A stretch of DNA of 64,000 nt from an uncultured Mobiluncus sp. (lineage in GTDB: Bacteria; Actinomycetota; Actinomycetes; Actinomycetales; Actinomycetaceae): contig NZ_CABTWO010000003.1 of assembly GCF_902488535.1 (NCBI RefSeq), positions 1 through 64,000 on the forward strand, given 5' to 3'. A program made the position numbers and the translations under genes. Positions 34,649 through 42,883 of the stretch are shown piece by piece (positions within the stretch are counted from its first letter, which is position 1; each line of letters starts with the position of its first letter). Below the pieces are notes generated by a model that had not been told where the DNA came from, searched no databases, and saw only the letters and a program-made list of their open reading frames with translations.

Positions 34649-35109
34649 AACGCCCGTGCAACCGGAAGTGGCCGAGGTTCGTTTCCCGCTTGGCTCGGGA
34701 AGAATCCGGCGAGGCCACGTTGGAGTTTGTGGGTATCACCATGATGCTTTTGATTCCGCTGGTGTACCTGATTTTGGCTTTCTTTCAAGTTCAATCCGGC
34801 CTCTACGCGGCGGAGGCGGGGGCCGCCGGGGCGGCGCGTATCCTCACGCTGCATCCCGAAACAGGGGTCAGTTCGGCCAGTCTGGCGGTGCAGCTAGCGG
34901 CCGCTGACCAGGGATTACCGGCGGGACAGGCCCACTACACTCTGGACTGTGTGACGGGGCCGTGTCCCGCGCCGGGTTCGCGCGGTACCGTCCGCGTTAA
35001 TCTGCAGGTTCCCCTACCGCTGGTGGGAACCATGCTGCAGGGTTCTTTTCCTGCCTCGTTGCCGCTGAGCGCGGAGCACCCGATTCAGTGGGGCGAGCAT
35101 GGGGCTTAG
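34645..35109 (+). CDS. Second TadE-like pseudopilin
   Basis: A 154-residue TadE-like protein. The segment EESGEATLEFVGITMMLLIPLVYLI has the Gly followed by ATLEF, with Glu at the +5 position expected for TadE/F prepilin processing. The helix is followed by a compact domain with a Cys pair (CVTGPC). GTG start behind GAGGAGG, overlapping the upstream gene by 4 bases. It is probably a minor component of the Tad system. Confidence 0.8.
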   Translation: MKRPCNRKWPRFVSRLAREESGEATLEFVGITMMLLIPLVYLILAFFQVQSGLYAAEAGAAGAARILTLHPETGVSSASLAVQLAAADQGLPAGQAHYTLDCVTGPCPAPGSRGTVRVNLQVPLPLVGTMLQGSFPASLPLSAEHPIQWGEHGA

Positions 35110-35614
35110 GAAATGGCACAAGGGCGGTGCGTCGCCGCGTCGGTTTGTCGCCCGCTTCGACCGTCTCGGTGACGAGGATGGCCGCATCATGCTATTGGGA
35201 CTCGCCGCTTGCGTGCTGCTCTGTGTGATTATCCTGATGAGTATGGCGGTCTCCGGGGTGTATCTGGAACAGCGACGCCTGCAGCGCTTGGCGGATCAAA
35301 CCGCCTCTATGGCGGCGGCAGACATGGCGGATGCGGCCTATTACCAAGATGGCATCGTCGACGGCGTCCCCCTGGAAATCGAACCGAATCACGCCTCAGA
35401 ACGTGCTGCCGAATACCTATCAGGGGCGGCCATAGGCGCTAACTCTGGCCTACAGGGAATTGACCTGGTTGACGTTACGGTGGCTTCGACCCGGGTGCAG
35501 GTGACTCTGCGGGCGACCGGAAAAATTCCTCTGGTACTCCCGCTCATCAGTTCCCTGACCCAGGTCGAACTCACCGCTACCGGGGCGGCTTCGCTGAAAG
35601 CCAGCTTCGGCTAA
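35099..35614 (+). CDS. TadG-like/secretion-neighbourhood pilus protein
   Basis: A 171-residue protein of the Rv3654c type, often annotated as a helicase/secretion-neighbourhood TadE-like protein. DEDGRIMLLGLAACVLLCVIILM is the N-terminal membrane segment; EQRRLQRLADQTASMAAADMADA is the conserved TadG-like helix. The ATG overlaps the previous gene by 11 bases. It is the last gene of the tad operon; the stop lies 6 bases from the end of the convergent permease gene, with no clear terminator between them. Confidence 0.82.
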   Translation: MGLRKWHKGGASPRRFVARFDRLGDEDGRIMLLGLAACVLLCVIILMSMAVSGVYLEQRRLQRLADQTASMAAADMADAAYYQDGIVDGVPLEIEPNHASERAAEYLSGAAIGANSGLQGIDLVDVTVASTRVQVTLRATGKIPLVLPLISSLTQVELTATGAASLKASFG

Positions 35615-35620
35615 CCCCAC

Positions 35621-38335
35621 TCAGTCGTGAGCCAAAGCCTCTACCGGCGTGACCCGCGCTGCTGCCCGCGCCGGACCAATCGAAGCCAACAAGGCCACCA
35701 CGATGGTCAGCGCCGCGGCGGCGATAGCTAACGGGGGTACCACAATAACTTGTGCGGAGGCGAGTTCTGTCACCGGCAGGGCGTTGATGCCGGCTATCGC
35801 GTAACCCAAACCAGCTAGTACGCCTACGACCAGTGCCCCGAGGGCCGTCAGTAGGGCTTCGATCGCGAGCATTCCTTGCAAACGTCCTTTCGTCATGCCT
35901 AGAGCGCGCAGCATTCCATTTTCCCGCCGGCGTTCCATCACCGACAGCGCCAAAGTGTTCGCCACCCCAACCAGCGCAACCAACACCGATACACCGAGCA
36001 TCGCGAAAGCACCCCACATCAACCCTTGTGCTATCTGGGTAAACATGGCTCGGTCGGGCGCGGAACCGTTGATGTAGGCGTCCTGCTCGGAGGCGGCCGG
36101 AATATCCGAAGCGAGCTGCTCAATGTCAGAAAAGCTGCAATCCGGAGAAATCCGCATCAGCAGAACTCGAGGCGCCAGCACCGTGGCATTACGCTCAAGC
36201 TCCTGGTCGGTGTCGGTTTGTGCCGGACGGACCACTTGGGTGGAACTGGCTAGGCCAGCCAAATCCTGGGGGTTCACGGACACGAAATCCAGGGGAGTTT
36301 TCTCAGCCGTGAGTTTCAGCACCTTATCCCCGCTACGCACGGCATAAGGCTTGCCTACTTCCTCATCGCTCAACTGCGGGATTCCCACGTGGCCGGGGGC
36401 AATCACGGGAATGCGGCTGTGCGAAATGGCCGAAAAATCCTTAGATTCCAACAGCATTTCCTGAGTATCCGCGTCAGGGTCACAAGGCTCGTTCGTTGCG
36501 GCAACGATACAGCCGCCGTTTTCGTCTTGGGTCAGCTTTTCCGGCTGAGACAATAATTTCTGGGTTTTTTCGTACTCGTCCCAGGGAACAGCGCTGCCCA
36601 GCAGCCCATTTACGGCGATGGTGTGTTCCAAACCGGAAGTGGCTTTCACGTTGGCGATGGTGGATTGGCTCAGCGGTTCTCCCTCTGAAACGAGTTGCAG
36701 ATCCACCGGCGTGTGTTCGTCGATGAGTTTTTTGCCGGTAGCGTCTACCGAGGCCGTCCCGACCAGCAGCAGTACCATCAAGGTAATACCCAATGTCAAG
36801 GCCGCGCCGGTAGCTCCGGTACGCCGCGGGTTACGCCCCGTATTCTCTGCCGCCAAACGCCACGTCACCGCCGCGGGGGAACTGAACACGCCCAAAGCGG
36901 AAGTCACGTAGGGCAAAACGATGGAAGTCAGCATAATCAGCCCCAGGAAAGAAATCATTCCGGCAAACATCGCTATCAGGAAGAAATTGGAGGTGTAGGT
37001 ATCCATGTCTCCCTGCTCTGAGACACTCATCATCAACTGATGGTTTTTCAGGGTGGCGTAGACCATGGTGGCGGTGCCGCCAAAGAACAGAATGGAACCA
37101 AAAATGGCGCGAACCGTCCGGTGCTTGCGCCGCCGACTGAGCTTGTCTTCCGTCGCCAGAGCCTCAATCGGGGTGACCTGGGCGACCCGGCGCGACGGGG
37201 CAAACCCGGCCAGGAAAGAAATCACGGTACCGCAGAGGAAACCTGCCAGCAGACTTTGCCAGTTCAAAACGGTGAAAGCCTGACCCCAAGTGTCGACAAG
37301 GTTGGCAATTCGGCACCCTATGGCCGAAAAAATCACGCCCGCCGGTACCCCGATCATCGCAGAAACGGCTCCTACCAGTAATGTCTCGCGCGCCACTAGG
37401 GAACGCAGCTGACCGGAGGTGGCACCGACCGCCCGCAACAGAGCCAGTTGGCGCCGCCGGCGGGCAAACAGCACGTTGTAGGTCACCGACACGACAATAA
37501 TGGCGGTAACGCCGGCGATGAGCGGGAACGCCAAGGCCAACACGAGCGGGACGTCCTGTCCGCCCGTCATGCTATCCACGGCACGATCCAAGTATTGATC
37601 CGCGGTGAACACCTCATAGTAATCCGCGTCGGCAATGTGGGAGGTCAACTGTTTCAGCTCGGCCGTGGCCGCTTTCAGGTTCGTGGAGCCTATCCCCGAA
37701 ACCAGCAAGATGTCAGCCAAATAATCGTCCCCAGCCCAGGTTTTCACCAGGGAATCGGAAACGTAGCTGGTGGGGAACGCACCGGGACGGGCTTTATAGA
37801 TACCGCTGACCTTGAGTGGCACGGTCTTGGTGTCATCGGTGGCAGGATCGTAGATTCCTGCGTTGAGGGTATCCCCGACTTTGACCCCGAGAGTCTTAGC
37901 GTTGGACTGCTCGATACCGATTTCTGATTCAGAGCTGGGGCGCTTTCCCTCCACGACCGAGCTGGGGTCGAACACGGGATCACCCAGCCCCAATACCGAG
38001 GCAGACACCTTCTTGCGATTTGCGGACAAATCCACGCTCATGGACGTGCGGGTCAGGATTTTCCACTCCGGGTGGGCCTTATGGGCTTGATCCGCGACCT
38101 TTTGCAGGTAGTCCGGTTCGGGTCCCTCACCGTCGTAGGGAACTCCGTTGGGAGCCGTGACAATTAGGTCAGCACCGGTGGCTTTCTCCGTAAGGTTGCG
38201 AGCCAAAGTCGTCTTGAACCCGGCGGTCAACCCTAGGCAGGTCAGCAGGAACGCTACCGCTAAGGCAATCGCCAAGGCGGTGGCGGTGTAGCTTTTCACG
38301 TTTTTGCGCAAATCTGCGCGCAGAATTCCTTTCAT
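35621..38335 (-). CDS. MacB/FtsX-type ABC transporter permease
   Basis: A 904-residue permease with two FtsX domains. One N-terminal helix (about 17-40) precedes a large extracytoplasmic region (about 45-250), then three helices (about 265-385), a fourth region near 415-460, and the second extracytoplasmic part (about 535-760). Three final helices contain VALVGVANTLALSVMERRRENGMLRALGMTKGRL, the FtsX signature. The family exports or releases substrates such as lipids, peptides or antibiotics. The ATPase gene ends 3 bases before it. Substrate unknown. Confidence 0.88.
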   Translation of the reverse strand: MKGILRADLRKNVKSYTATALAIALAVAFLLTCLGLTAGFKTTLARNLTEKATGADLIVTAPNGVPYDGEGPEPDYLQKVADQAHKAHPEWKILTRTSMSVDLSANRKKVSASVLGLGDPVFDPSSVVEGKRPSSESEIGIEQSNAKTLGVKVGDTLNAGIYDPATDDTKTVPLKVSGIYKARPGAFPTSYVSDSLVKTWAGDDYLADILLVSGIGSTNLKAATAELKQLTSHIADADYYEVFTADQYLDRAVDSMTGGQDVPLVLALAFPLIAGVTAIIVVSVTYNVLFARRRRQLALLRAVGATSGQLRSLVARETLLVGAVSAMIGVPAGVIFSAIGCRIANLVDTWGQAFTVLNWQSLLAGFLCGTVISFLAGFAPSRRVAQVTPIEALATEDKLSRRRKHRTVRAIFGSILFFGGTATMVYATLKNHQLMMSVSEQGDMDTYTSNFFLIAMFAGMISFLGLIMLTSIVLPYVTSALGVFSSPAAVTWRLAAENTGRNPRRTGATGAALTLGITLMVLLLVGTASVDATGKKLIDEHTPVDLQLVSEGEPLSQSTIANVKATSGLEHTIAVNGLLGSAVPWDEYEKTQKLLSQPEKLTQDENGGCIVAATNEPCDPDADTQEMLLESKDFSAISHSRIPVIAPGHVGIPQLSDEEVGKPYAVRSGDKVLKLTAEKTPLDFVSVNPQDLAGLASSTQVVRPAQTDTDQELERNATVLAPRVLLMRISPDCSFSDIEQLASDIPAASEQDAYINGSAPDRAMFTQIAQGLMWGAFAMLGVSVLVALVGVANTLALSVMERRRENGMLRALGMTKGRLQGMLAIEALLTALGALVVGVLAGLGYAIAGINALPVTELASAQVIVVPPLAIAAAALTIVVALLASIGPARAAARVTPVEALAHD

Positions 38336-38338
38336 CTC

Positions 38339-39175
38339 TCACGCCACCTTTGCGATGTCTGCGGGTTCGGGGTGATGCAGATCGTGCACAATCATTCCGT
38401 CACGGACAATCAAGACCCGGTCTCCGGTCGTGGCGGCGTGCTGGTCGTGGGTCACCATCACCACGGTTTGCCCGAAGTTATCGACCGCGGCGCGCAGCAG
38501 GTTCAGGACTTCTGCAGAAGACGCCGTGTCCAGATTTCCGGTCGGCTCGTCAGCGACCAGCATGGCGGGGCGGGACAGCAGGGCGCGGGCGACCGCGACG
38601 CGCTGTACCTGGCCGCCGGACAGTTCGTAAGGCTTGTGGTTCAGTCGGGTGGTCAGGTCCAGCCCGGTGACGATTTGGTCGAACCAGTGCCGATCTATCG
38701 GTTTATTCGCCAGGCGCAGCGGCAGTTCGATGTTGGCCTGGGCACTCAAGGTGGGAACCAGGTTAAACGACTGGAACACGAACCCTACGTTGTCGCGGCG
38801 CCACAGAGTCAGCGGCTTGTCTTTCAGCTTTGTAATGTCCATACGGTTGACCGTGATGGAACCGGAAGTGACCGCGTCCAAACCGGCCAAGACGTGCAGC
38901 AGCGTGGATTTACCGGAACCGGAGGGGCCCATGATAACCGTGAATTCGCGGGCGTTAATGTCAACGTTAACTCCGCGCAGAGCCTCGACGCGCGTGCCCT
39001 TTTCCCCGTAAACCTTGGTGACATCTCGCAGCTCGGCTACCGGGACAGTCGGCAGGTCCGCGTCTGTACTGGTCACAAGGGGGGAGGGTGACGTTTCGGG
39101 GTCGGCAGAGGCTGGTGGAGTGGGGGGCGTCACCGGGGTAAACGGGGTGTCGGCGGGACTATTCGGGGAGGACAT
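38339..39175 (-). CDS. MacB/LolD-type ABC transporter ATPase
   Basis: A protein of about 278 residues: the cytoplasmic ATPase partner of the adjacent permease. A Pro/Thr-rich tail (1-45) precedes the ATPase domain: Walker A GPSGSGKSTLL, signature LSGGQVQRVAVARAL, Walker B MLVADEPTGNLD and VTHDQHAA. The ATG at 39175 is preferred over the in-frame GTG at 39184 because AAAGGTG, 6 bases upstream of it, includes that GTG. The MarR gene lies upstream on the same strand across a 118-bp gap. Confidence 0.92.
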   Translation of the reverse strand: MSSPNSPADTPFTPVTPPTPPASADPETSPSPLVTSTDADLPTVPVAELRDVTKVYGEKGTRVEALRGVNVDINAREFTVIMGPSGSGKSTLLHVLAGLDAVTSGSITVNRMDITKLKDKPLTLWRRDNVGFVFQSFNLVPTLSAQANIELPLRLANKPIDRHWFDQIVTGLDLTTRLNHKPYELSGGQVQRVAVARALLSRPAMLVADEPTGNLDTASSAEVLNLLRAAVDNFGQTVVMVTHDQHAATTGDRVLIVRDGMIVHDLHHPEPADIAKVA

Positions 39176-39256
39176 ATTAATCACCTTTCGCTAGAGTTCT
39201 TAACTGAAATCCAGCGTAGCCAGCCCGAAACTAACAAGCTATGGGGGTTAACCCTG

Positions 39257-39283
39257 AAAAAACCCCGAGGCGCCCCTGAGGCG
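39257..39283 (-). terminator. Possible terminator after the MarR gene
   Basis: On the minus strand a GC-rich, partly self-complementary stretch (39283-39263) runs into six T residues. The stem is not well formed, so this is weakly supported. Confidence 0.35.
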
Positions 39284-39293
39284 ATTGCGGTCT

Positions 39294-39767
39294 CTAGAAT
39301 TCCGGTTTTTCCAGGTGGGTACGCAGACCGGACAGCACGCGGCGCATCGCGTTTAAATCTGACTGCGAGACCCGGCCAGCGAACAGTTCGCGCACGGCTT
39401 TCATCTGTACTTTCGCCGCAGCTTCGTAAGCGTTCAACCCTTTGGTCGACAGGCAGGCATTGCGAGTTCGTTTATCCGCACCTTGGCACAGTCGATTCAG
39501 CCAGCCCTTTTTCTCCATCTCTCCGAGGCGATAGTTCAATCGCGAGGGTGAAAACACCGTTCGTCTGGCGAGTTCCCCGAGCTGCAGCTTCTTTTCTGGA
39601 GCGTGGGCCAGAGCCGTCAAGATTGAGTATTGTGGCAGGTCGAAGCCGCACTCTTCCTTTAGGGCACAGTCAATCTCGAGGTTGAGCATCTGGGAGAACT
39701 TAAAAAAGTTTTCCCAGATTTCTTCGGGCGTGGCGTCCGGCGTGTCTTGGTAATCGGTGTGAGCCAA
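39294..39767 (-). CDS. MarR-family transcriptional regulator
   Basis: A 157-residue winged-helix regulator. The region YSILTALAHAPEKKLQLGELARRTVFSPSRLNYRLGEMEKKGWL carries the helix-turn-helix and start of the wing, and ADKRTRNACLSTKGL fits the MarR wing. The gene lies upstream of the ABC exporter on the same strand, so it may control that exporter and respond to a toxic compound. An inverted repeat AAAAAC-GCGCT-GTTTTT (39825-39841) upstream is a candidate site for autoregulation. The first 40 residues and last 20 would form the dimer helices. Confidence 0.88.
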   Translation of the reverse strand: MAHTDYQDTPDATPEEIWENFFKFSQMLNLEIDCALKEECGFDLPQYSILTALAHAPEKKLQLGELARRTVFSPSRLNYRLGEMEKKGWLNRLCQGADKRTRNACLSTKGLNAYEAAAKVQMKAVRELFAGRVSQSDLNAMRRVLSGLRTHLEKPEF

Positions 39768-39957
39768 CGGAAATAGCCTCTCGGAACTCGGAAAATCCTA
39801 ACGGGTGTGTTGATATTGTGCTATAAAAACGCGCTGTTTTTCAATCTCTCGCCCCGGTATTTGTAAAACTTTTAACTTTTCTTTAGATGTGGCCCGTACG
39901 AAACGCGCTGTGTCTCACCAGGGCGGGTAAACCGACCGTAACGCCCTTTTGCGCTGG

Positions 39958-40983
39958 TCAGGGCCACAGTTGTACGAAAATCTGGGAGGGAGGAACACCG
40001 AAACGGTTCTGCGACGCGACATCGCCTTTCGCCGCACTAATCCAGGGTTGACGCCGCGCCGAGAGGGTTGGGTCTGGCGATTTCTGCGGCGCTGCGCCGG
40101 CGGGCGAAATCATTCCGATAATCTCTAGGTGAGCCGCGAACGCGTCGGCATCTGCCTGATTGATGAGGCGAATCGCGTCTGGGGCTGTCTTAATCTGGGG
40201 AAAATCCAAAGCGTATTGGCCAGCACGCACGTCCTCGACGCCCCCGTCCACCAGCGATTGCACGTCCCAAGCCAGGGAATCCGCCCTTTGCAAAGCCCAC
40301 TGCCGGTCATTCCCGCTGAGGTGCGCCGCCGCCACGTCCATACGGAAACGGGCAAAATCCAGGGCGGTCTGAGCCTCTTTAAGTTTCTGCAGGTTTTTCC
40401 GGTCAGCCAGCGGTTCGGTGGGGCTTTCCGGATTCGTACCCGCCGGTTCGTCCACCGGCACTTTTGGCTCGGGGAGCTTGCTGCCCGCAGCCCCCGCCAC
40501 GTGAGAGGCGTCAAGCTGTTGGGCGGCACACAAGGCCGTGAGGAGTTGCGCGTCGTTAGCTTGGGGGGCGCGGGCCCCCGCCTGGCAGGACGTCGCGGCT
40601 GAGTCCACCAGGAGCTGCAGCAAGTCCTCCACGCTGCCCGGAGCCGGGGAAGGTTGCGGTCCGGGGTCGGCTCCCTCGGGTGTGCCCTGCGGCCACGGTT
40701 GCCAGACCCCGCCCAGGGCCGCTAGACGGGTCGCTGACAGGTCGCGTACCGTCCCGATTGCCGCCCGCACCCCGGGTGCTAGCGAGGCATCGTCAGCCAT
40801 CTTTTCACTGCCGGCGTTGATGGCTGCTTCCGCGCGGGAAACGGCGGAAATCCCGGCTTGTCCGGCATCCAGTTCCGGCAGGGCGTCGGGGGGAGTGTCC
40901 AGGCGCAGCCCGCACCCAGTCAGCGCAACACCCGCCATAAGCCATAGACTTAGTTTCAGGAAACGGGATGGGGGCAAAAACAT
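39958..40983 (-). CDS. Predicted lipoprotein with helical domain
   Basis: A 341-residue secreted lipoprotein. The signal peptide ends in a lipobox, ALTGC, with Cys at 24. Two mostly helical, Ala-rich regions (about 40-170 and 200-300) are joined by a Pro-rich linker. The position immediately divergent from rimP resembles mycobacterial Rv2843/Rv2844, which are alanine-rich proteins of this type (DUF4439-like); the family assignment is tentative. No catalytic motif is visible. Confidence 0.65.
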   Translation of the reverse strand: MFLPPSRFLKLSLWLMAGVALTGCGLRLDTPPDALPELDAGQAGISAVSRAEAAINAGSEKMADDASLAPGVRAAIGTVRDLSATRLAALGGVWQPWPQGTPEGADPGPQPSPAPGSVEDLLQLLVDSAATSCQAGARAPQANDAQLLTALCAAQQLDASHVAGAAGSKLPEPKVPVDEPAGTNPESPTEPLADRKNLQKLKEAQTALDFARFRMDVAAAHLSGNDRQWALQRADSLAWDVQSLVDGGVEDVRAGQYALDFPQIKTAPDAIRLINQADADAFAAHLEIIGMISPAGAAPQKSPDPTLSARRQPWISAAKGDVASQNRFGVPPSQIFVQLWP

Positions 40984-41057
40984 AGACCCATTGTTTCACA
41001 ACCCCATCCCATTCACGCGCTCAGGCAACCCTGAGGGAACGAAAAAAGGGGAGACTA

Positions 41058-41585
41058 TTGCAGATAAAAGCACAGGCACAACCGCATACGGCGGCAGACC
41101 CCGGTGTCGCCGCGATTATTCAGGTCGTCAGCCCGGTCGTAGACGCAGCCGGACTGTATCTGGAAAAAATTGCCGTCACCGGCCCGAAACATCAGCGGGT
41201 CGTGACGCTGAGTTTGGATTTACCCGACGGTGACGCCGATTTGGGCAGCGCCCAGCTAGAGGAAGTCAGCCGCGCCATCGGCGCTGCCCTGGACGCCAGC
41301 GATCCGGTGCCGGGAGCCTATACCCTTGAGATTTCCACGCTCGGGGCTGAACATGAGTTGACGAATCTGCGGCTGGCGCGCCGCGCCTTGGGCAAAGACG
41401 TGGAAGTGCGAATCGGCGGGCAGGTTCGCACCGGAATCTTGACTGACGTTACGGAAACCGGGCTGAGCGTAAATGATGACGGAGATGTTACGGTATATCC
41501 CTTCGAGGACATAGAATCGGTACGTACCGTCATCTTGTTTGGGAAGCCTCGGGGGTCCCAGCACAAGGGACGAAAAAATAAATAG
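41058..41585 (+). CDS. rimP: Ribosome maturation factor RimP
   Basis: A 175-residue RimP, needed for 30S subunit maturation. Two domains are visible: an N-terminal alpha/beta domain with SPVVDAAGLYLEKIAVTG and LEISTLGAEHELT (normally EVSSPGxDRPL, so the motif is divergent), and a C-terminal SH3-like domain with VRIGGQVRTGILTDV. The start is TTG behind AAAGGGGAG. It is the first gene before nusA, with a 23-base gap; the rimP-nusA pair is conserved in bacteria. Confidence 0.92.
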   Translation: MQIKAQAQPHTAADPGVAAIIQVVSPVVDAAGLYLEKIAVTGPKHQRVVTLSLDLPDGDADLGSAQLEEVSRAIGAALDASDPVPGAYTLEISTLGAEHELTNLRLARRALGKDVEVRIGGQVRTGILTDVTETGLSVNDDGDVTVYPFEDIESVRTVILFGKPRGSQHKGRKNK

Positions 41586-41608
41586 CGACAAATCAATACG
41601 GAGGAATT

Positions 41609-42595
41609 ATGCAAATTGACATGTCTGCATTGCGCCTGGTGGAAGCCGAAAAAGGCATGGATATGAACTCGCTTATCGACACGGTCGAGCAAGCGCTTTT
41701 GAAGGCATACCGCAATCAGCCGGGTGCCGAAAAGGATCATTCACGGGTTGAGGTTGATCGCAAGACCGGCGAGGTGCGGGTTTTGGTCAAGGAGCTGGAC
41801 GAGGACGGCAATGAGTTGGGCGAGTCCGAGATTACTCCCAAAGATTTCGGGCGCACCGCCGCGGCCACGGTGAAATCCGTGATTATTCAACGTTTCCAGG
41901 AGGAAGAAGACAAAGCTGTCCTCGGTGACTTTAAGGAACGAGTCGGGCAAGTCGTTTCCGGGGTGGTGACTTCCGGGCGCGATCCGAAGCTGGTGACCGT
42001 GAATCTGGGAGATGTGGAAGGCATCATTCCGCCCGCCGAACAGGTTCCCGGCGAAAAATATCAGCACGGGGTACGGCTGCGGGTGTATGTTTTGGCGGCG
42101 TCGCGCGGCTTGAAAGGCCCGCATATCGAACTGTCTCGCACCCATCCCGGCTTGGTGCAGGGCTTGTTTAGGCGCGAAGTTCCTGAGATCGAAAAGGAAG
42201 AAGTCGTCATCGAGTCCGTGGCTCGCGAGCCGGGGCACCGCACCAAGATTGCCGTGCGGGCGACCGAGAAAGGCATCAACGCCAAGGGTGCGTGCATCGG
42301 TCCGAACGGTTCTCGGGTCCGGGCGGTCATGAACGAGTTGAACGGAGAAAAAATCGACATCGTCGATTGGGCCGAAGATCCGACGGTTTACGTGGCCAAT
42401 GCGTTGAGCCCCGCGAAAGTCGTTTCGGTGCGGGTCATCGACGAGGCCAAGCGGCTGGCACGAGTGGTGGTCCCGGACTTCCAGCAGTCCCTGGCTATCG
42501 GCAAGGAGGGCCAAAACGCTCGCCTGGCTTCGCGCCTGACCGGTTGGGGTATCGACATCCATTCCGATACGGAAAATGGTGGCGCCCCAGCCTAG
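41609..42595 (+). CDS. nusA: Transcription elongation/termination factor NusA
   Basis: A 328-residue NusA of the short actinobacterial type, binding RNA polymerase and nascent RNA. The N-terminal RNAP-binding domain (1-125), the S1 domain (about 105-180) and two KH domains (about 190-325) are recognisable by VNLGDVEGIIPPAEQVPG, IGPNGSRVRAVMNEL and AIGKEGQNARLASRLTGW. There is no acidic C-terminal repeat. The ATG follows GGAGG. A strong terminator follows, so nusA is not co-transcribed with infB here, and no ylxR gene follows. Confidence 0.96.
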   Translation: MQIDMSALRLVEAEKGMDMNSLIDTVEQALLKAYRNQPGAEKDHSRVEVDRKTGEVRVLVKELDEDGNELGESEITPKDFGRTAAATVKSVIIQRFQEEEDKAVLGDFKERVGQVVSGVVTSGRDPKLVTVNLGDVEGIIPPAEQVPGEKYQHGVRLRVYVLAASRGLKGPHIELSRTHPGLVQGLFRREVPEIEKEEVVIESVAREPGHRTKIAVRATEKGINAKGACIGPNGSRVRAVMNELNGEKIDIVDWAEDPTVYVANALSPAKVVSVRVIDEAKRLARVVVPDFQQSLAIGKEGQNARLASRLTGWGIDIHSDTENGGAPA

Positions 42596-42619
42596 ATTTT
42601 TAGTCCCCTGAGGCTTACG

Positions 42620-42659
42620 CTCAGCCCTCCGAGGTGCTTCCTCGGGGGGCTGAGTTTTT
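42620..42659 (+). terminator. Strong intrinsic terminator after nusA
   Basis: A 15-bp stem (42620-42634 with 42640-42654, one G-T pair) with a 5-nt loop and TTTTT follows the nusA stop by 24 bases. It ends the rimP-nusA transcript. Confidence 0.92.
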
Positions 42660-42662
42660 CTG

Positions 42663-42726
42663 TTCACAAGGGGTGTCCCCGGCGTTTCCGGTGGGGCGCG
42701 GCAACGTGCGGGACCGCCCTTGTGAA
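42663..42726. other. 64-nt structured element with 10-bp terminal inverted repeats
   Basis: TTCACAAGGG (42663-42672) and CCCTTGTGAA (42717-42726) form a perfect outer stem. The GC-rich inside contains smaller complementary parts (CCCC near 42677 with GGGG near 42692). It lies just after the nusA terminator and before the promoter of the next gene. Confidence 0.5.
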
Positions 42727-42764
42727 GACATATCCCCAGGTGAGAGCCTTTGAAACCCCCAAAA

Positions 42765-42794
42765 TGGACACGGTTGTTACCAAACCGTTATAAT
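42765..42794 (+). promoter_or_regulatory. Promoter of the Apf-domain surface protein gene
   Basis: TGGACA (42765-42770) and the perfect -10 TATAAT (42789-42794) are 18 bp apart. Transcription would start near 42801, giving a leader of about 83 nt. Confidence 0.8.
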
Positions 42795-42883
42795 CGGTGA
42801 GTCGCGGCGAAGGGTCGCGAAACGTCCGAAAAAACGAGGAGGGCATTTGGCTGGGTCAAATGAGCCGGCCGATTATTTGAGTT

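Noticed and set aside
41741..42667. Long open frame antisense to nusA (minus strand)
   Set aside because: It covers a certain gene, has no ribosome binding site, and its His/Arg/Gln-rich product is typical of antisense translation of GC-rich coding DNA.
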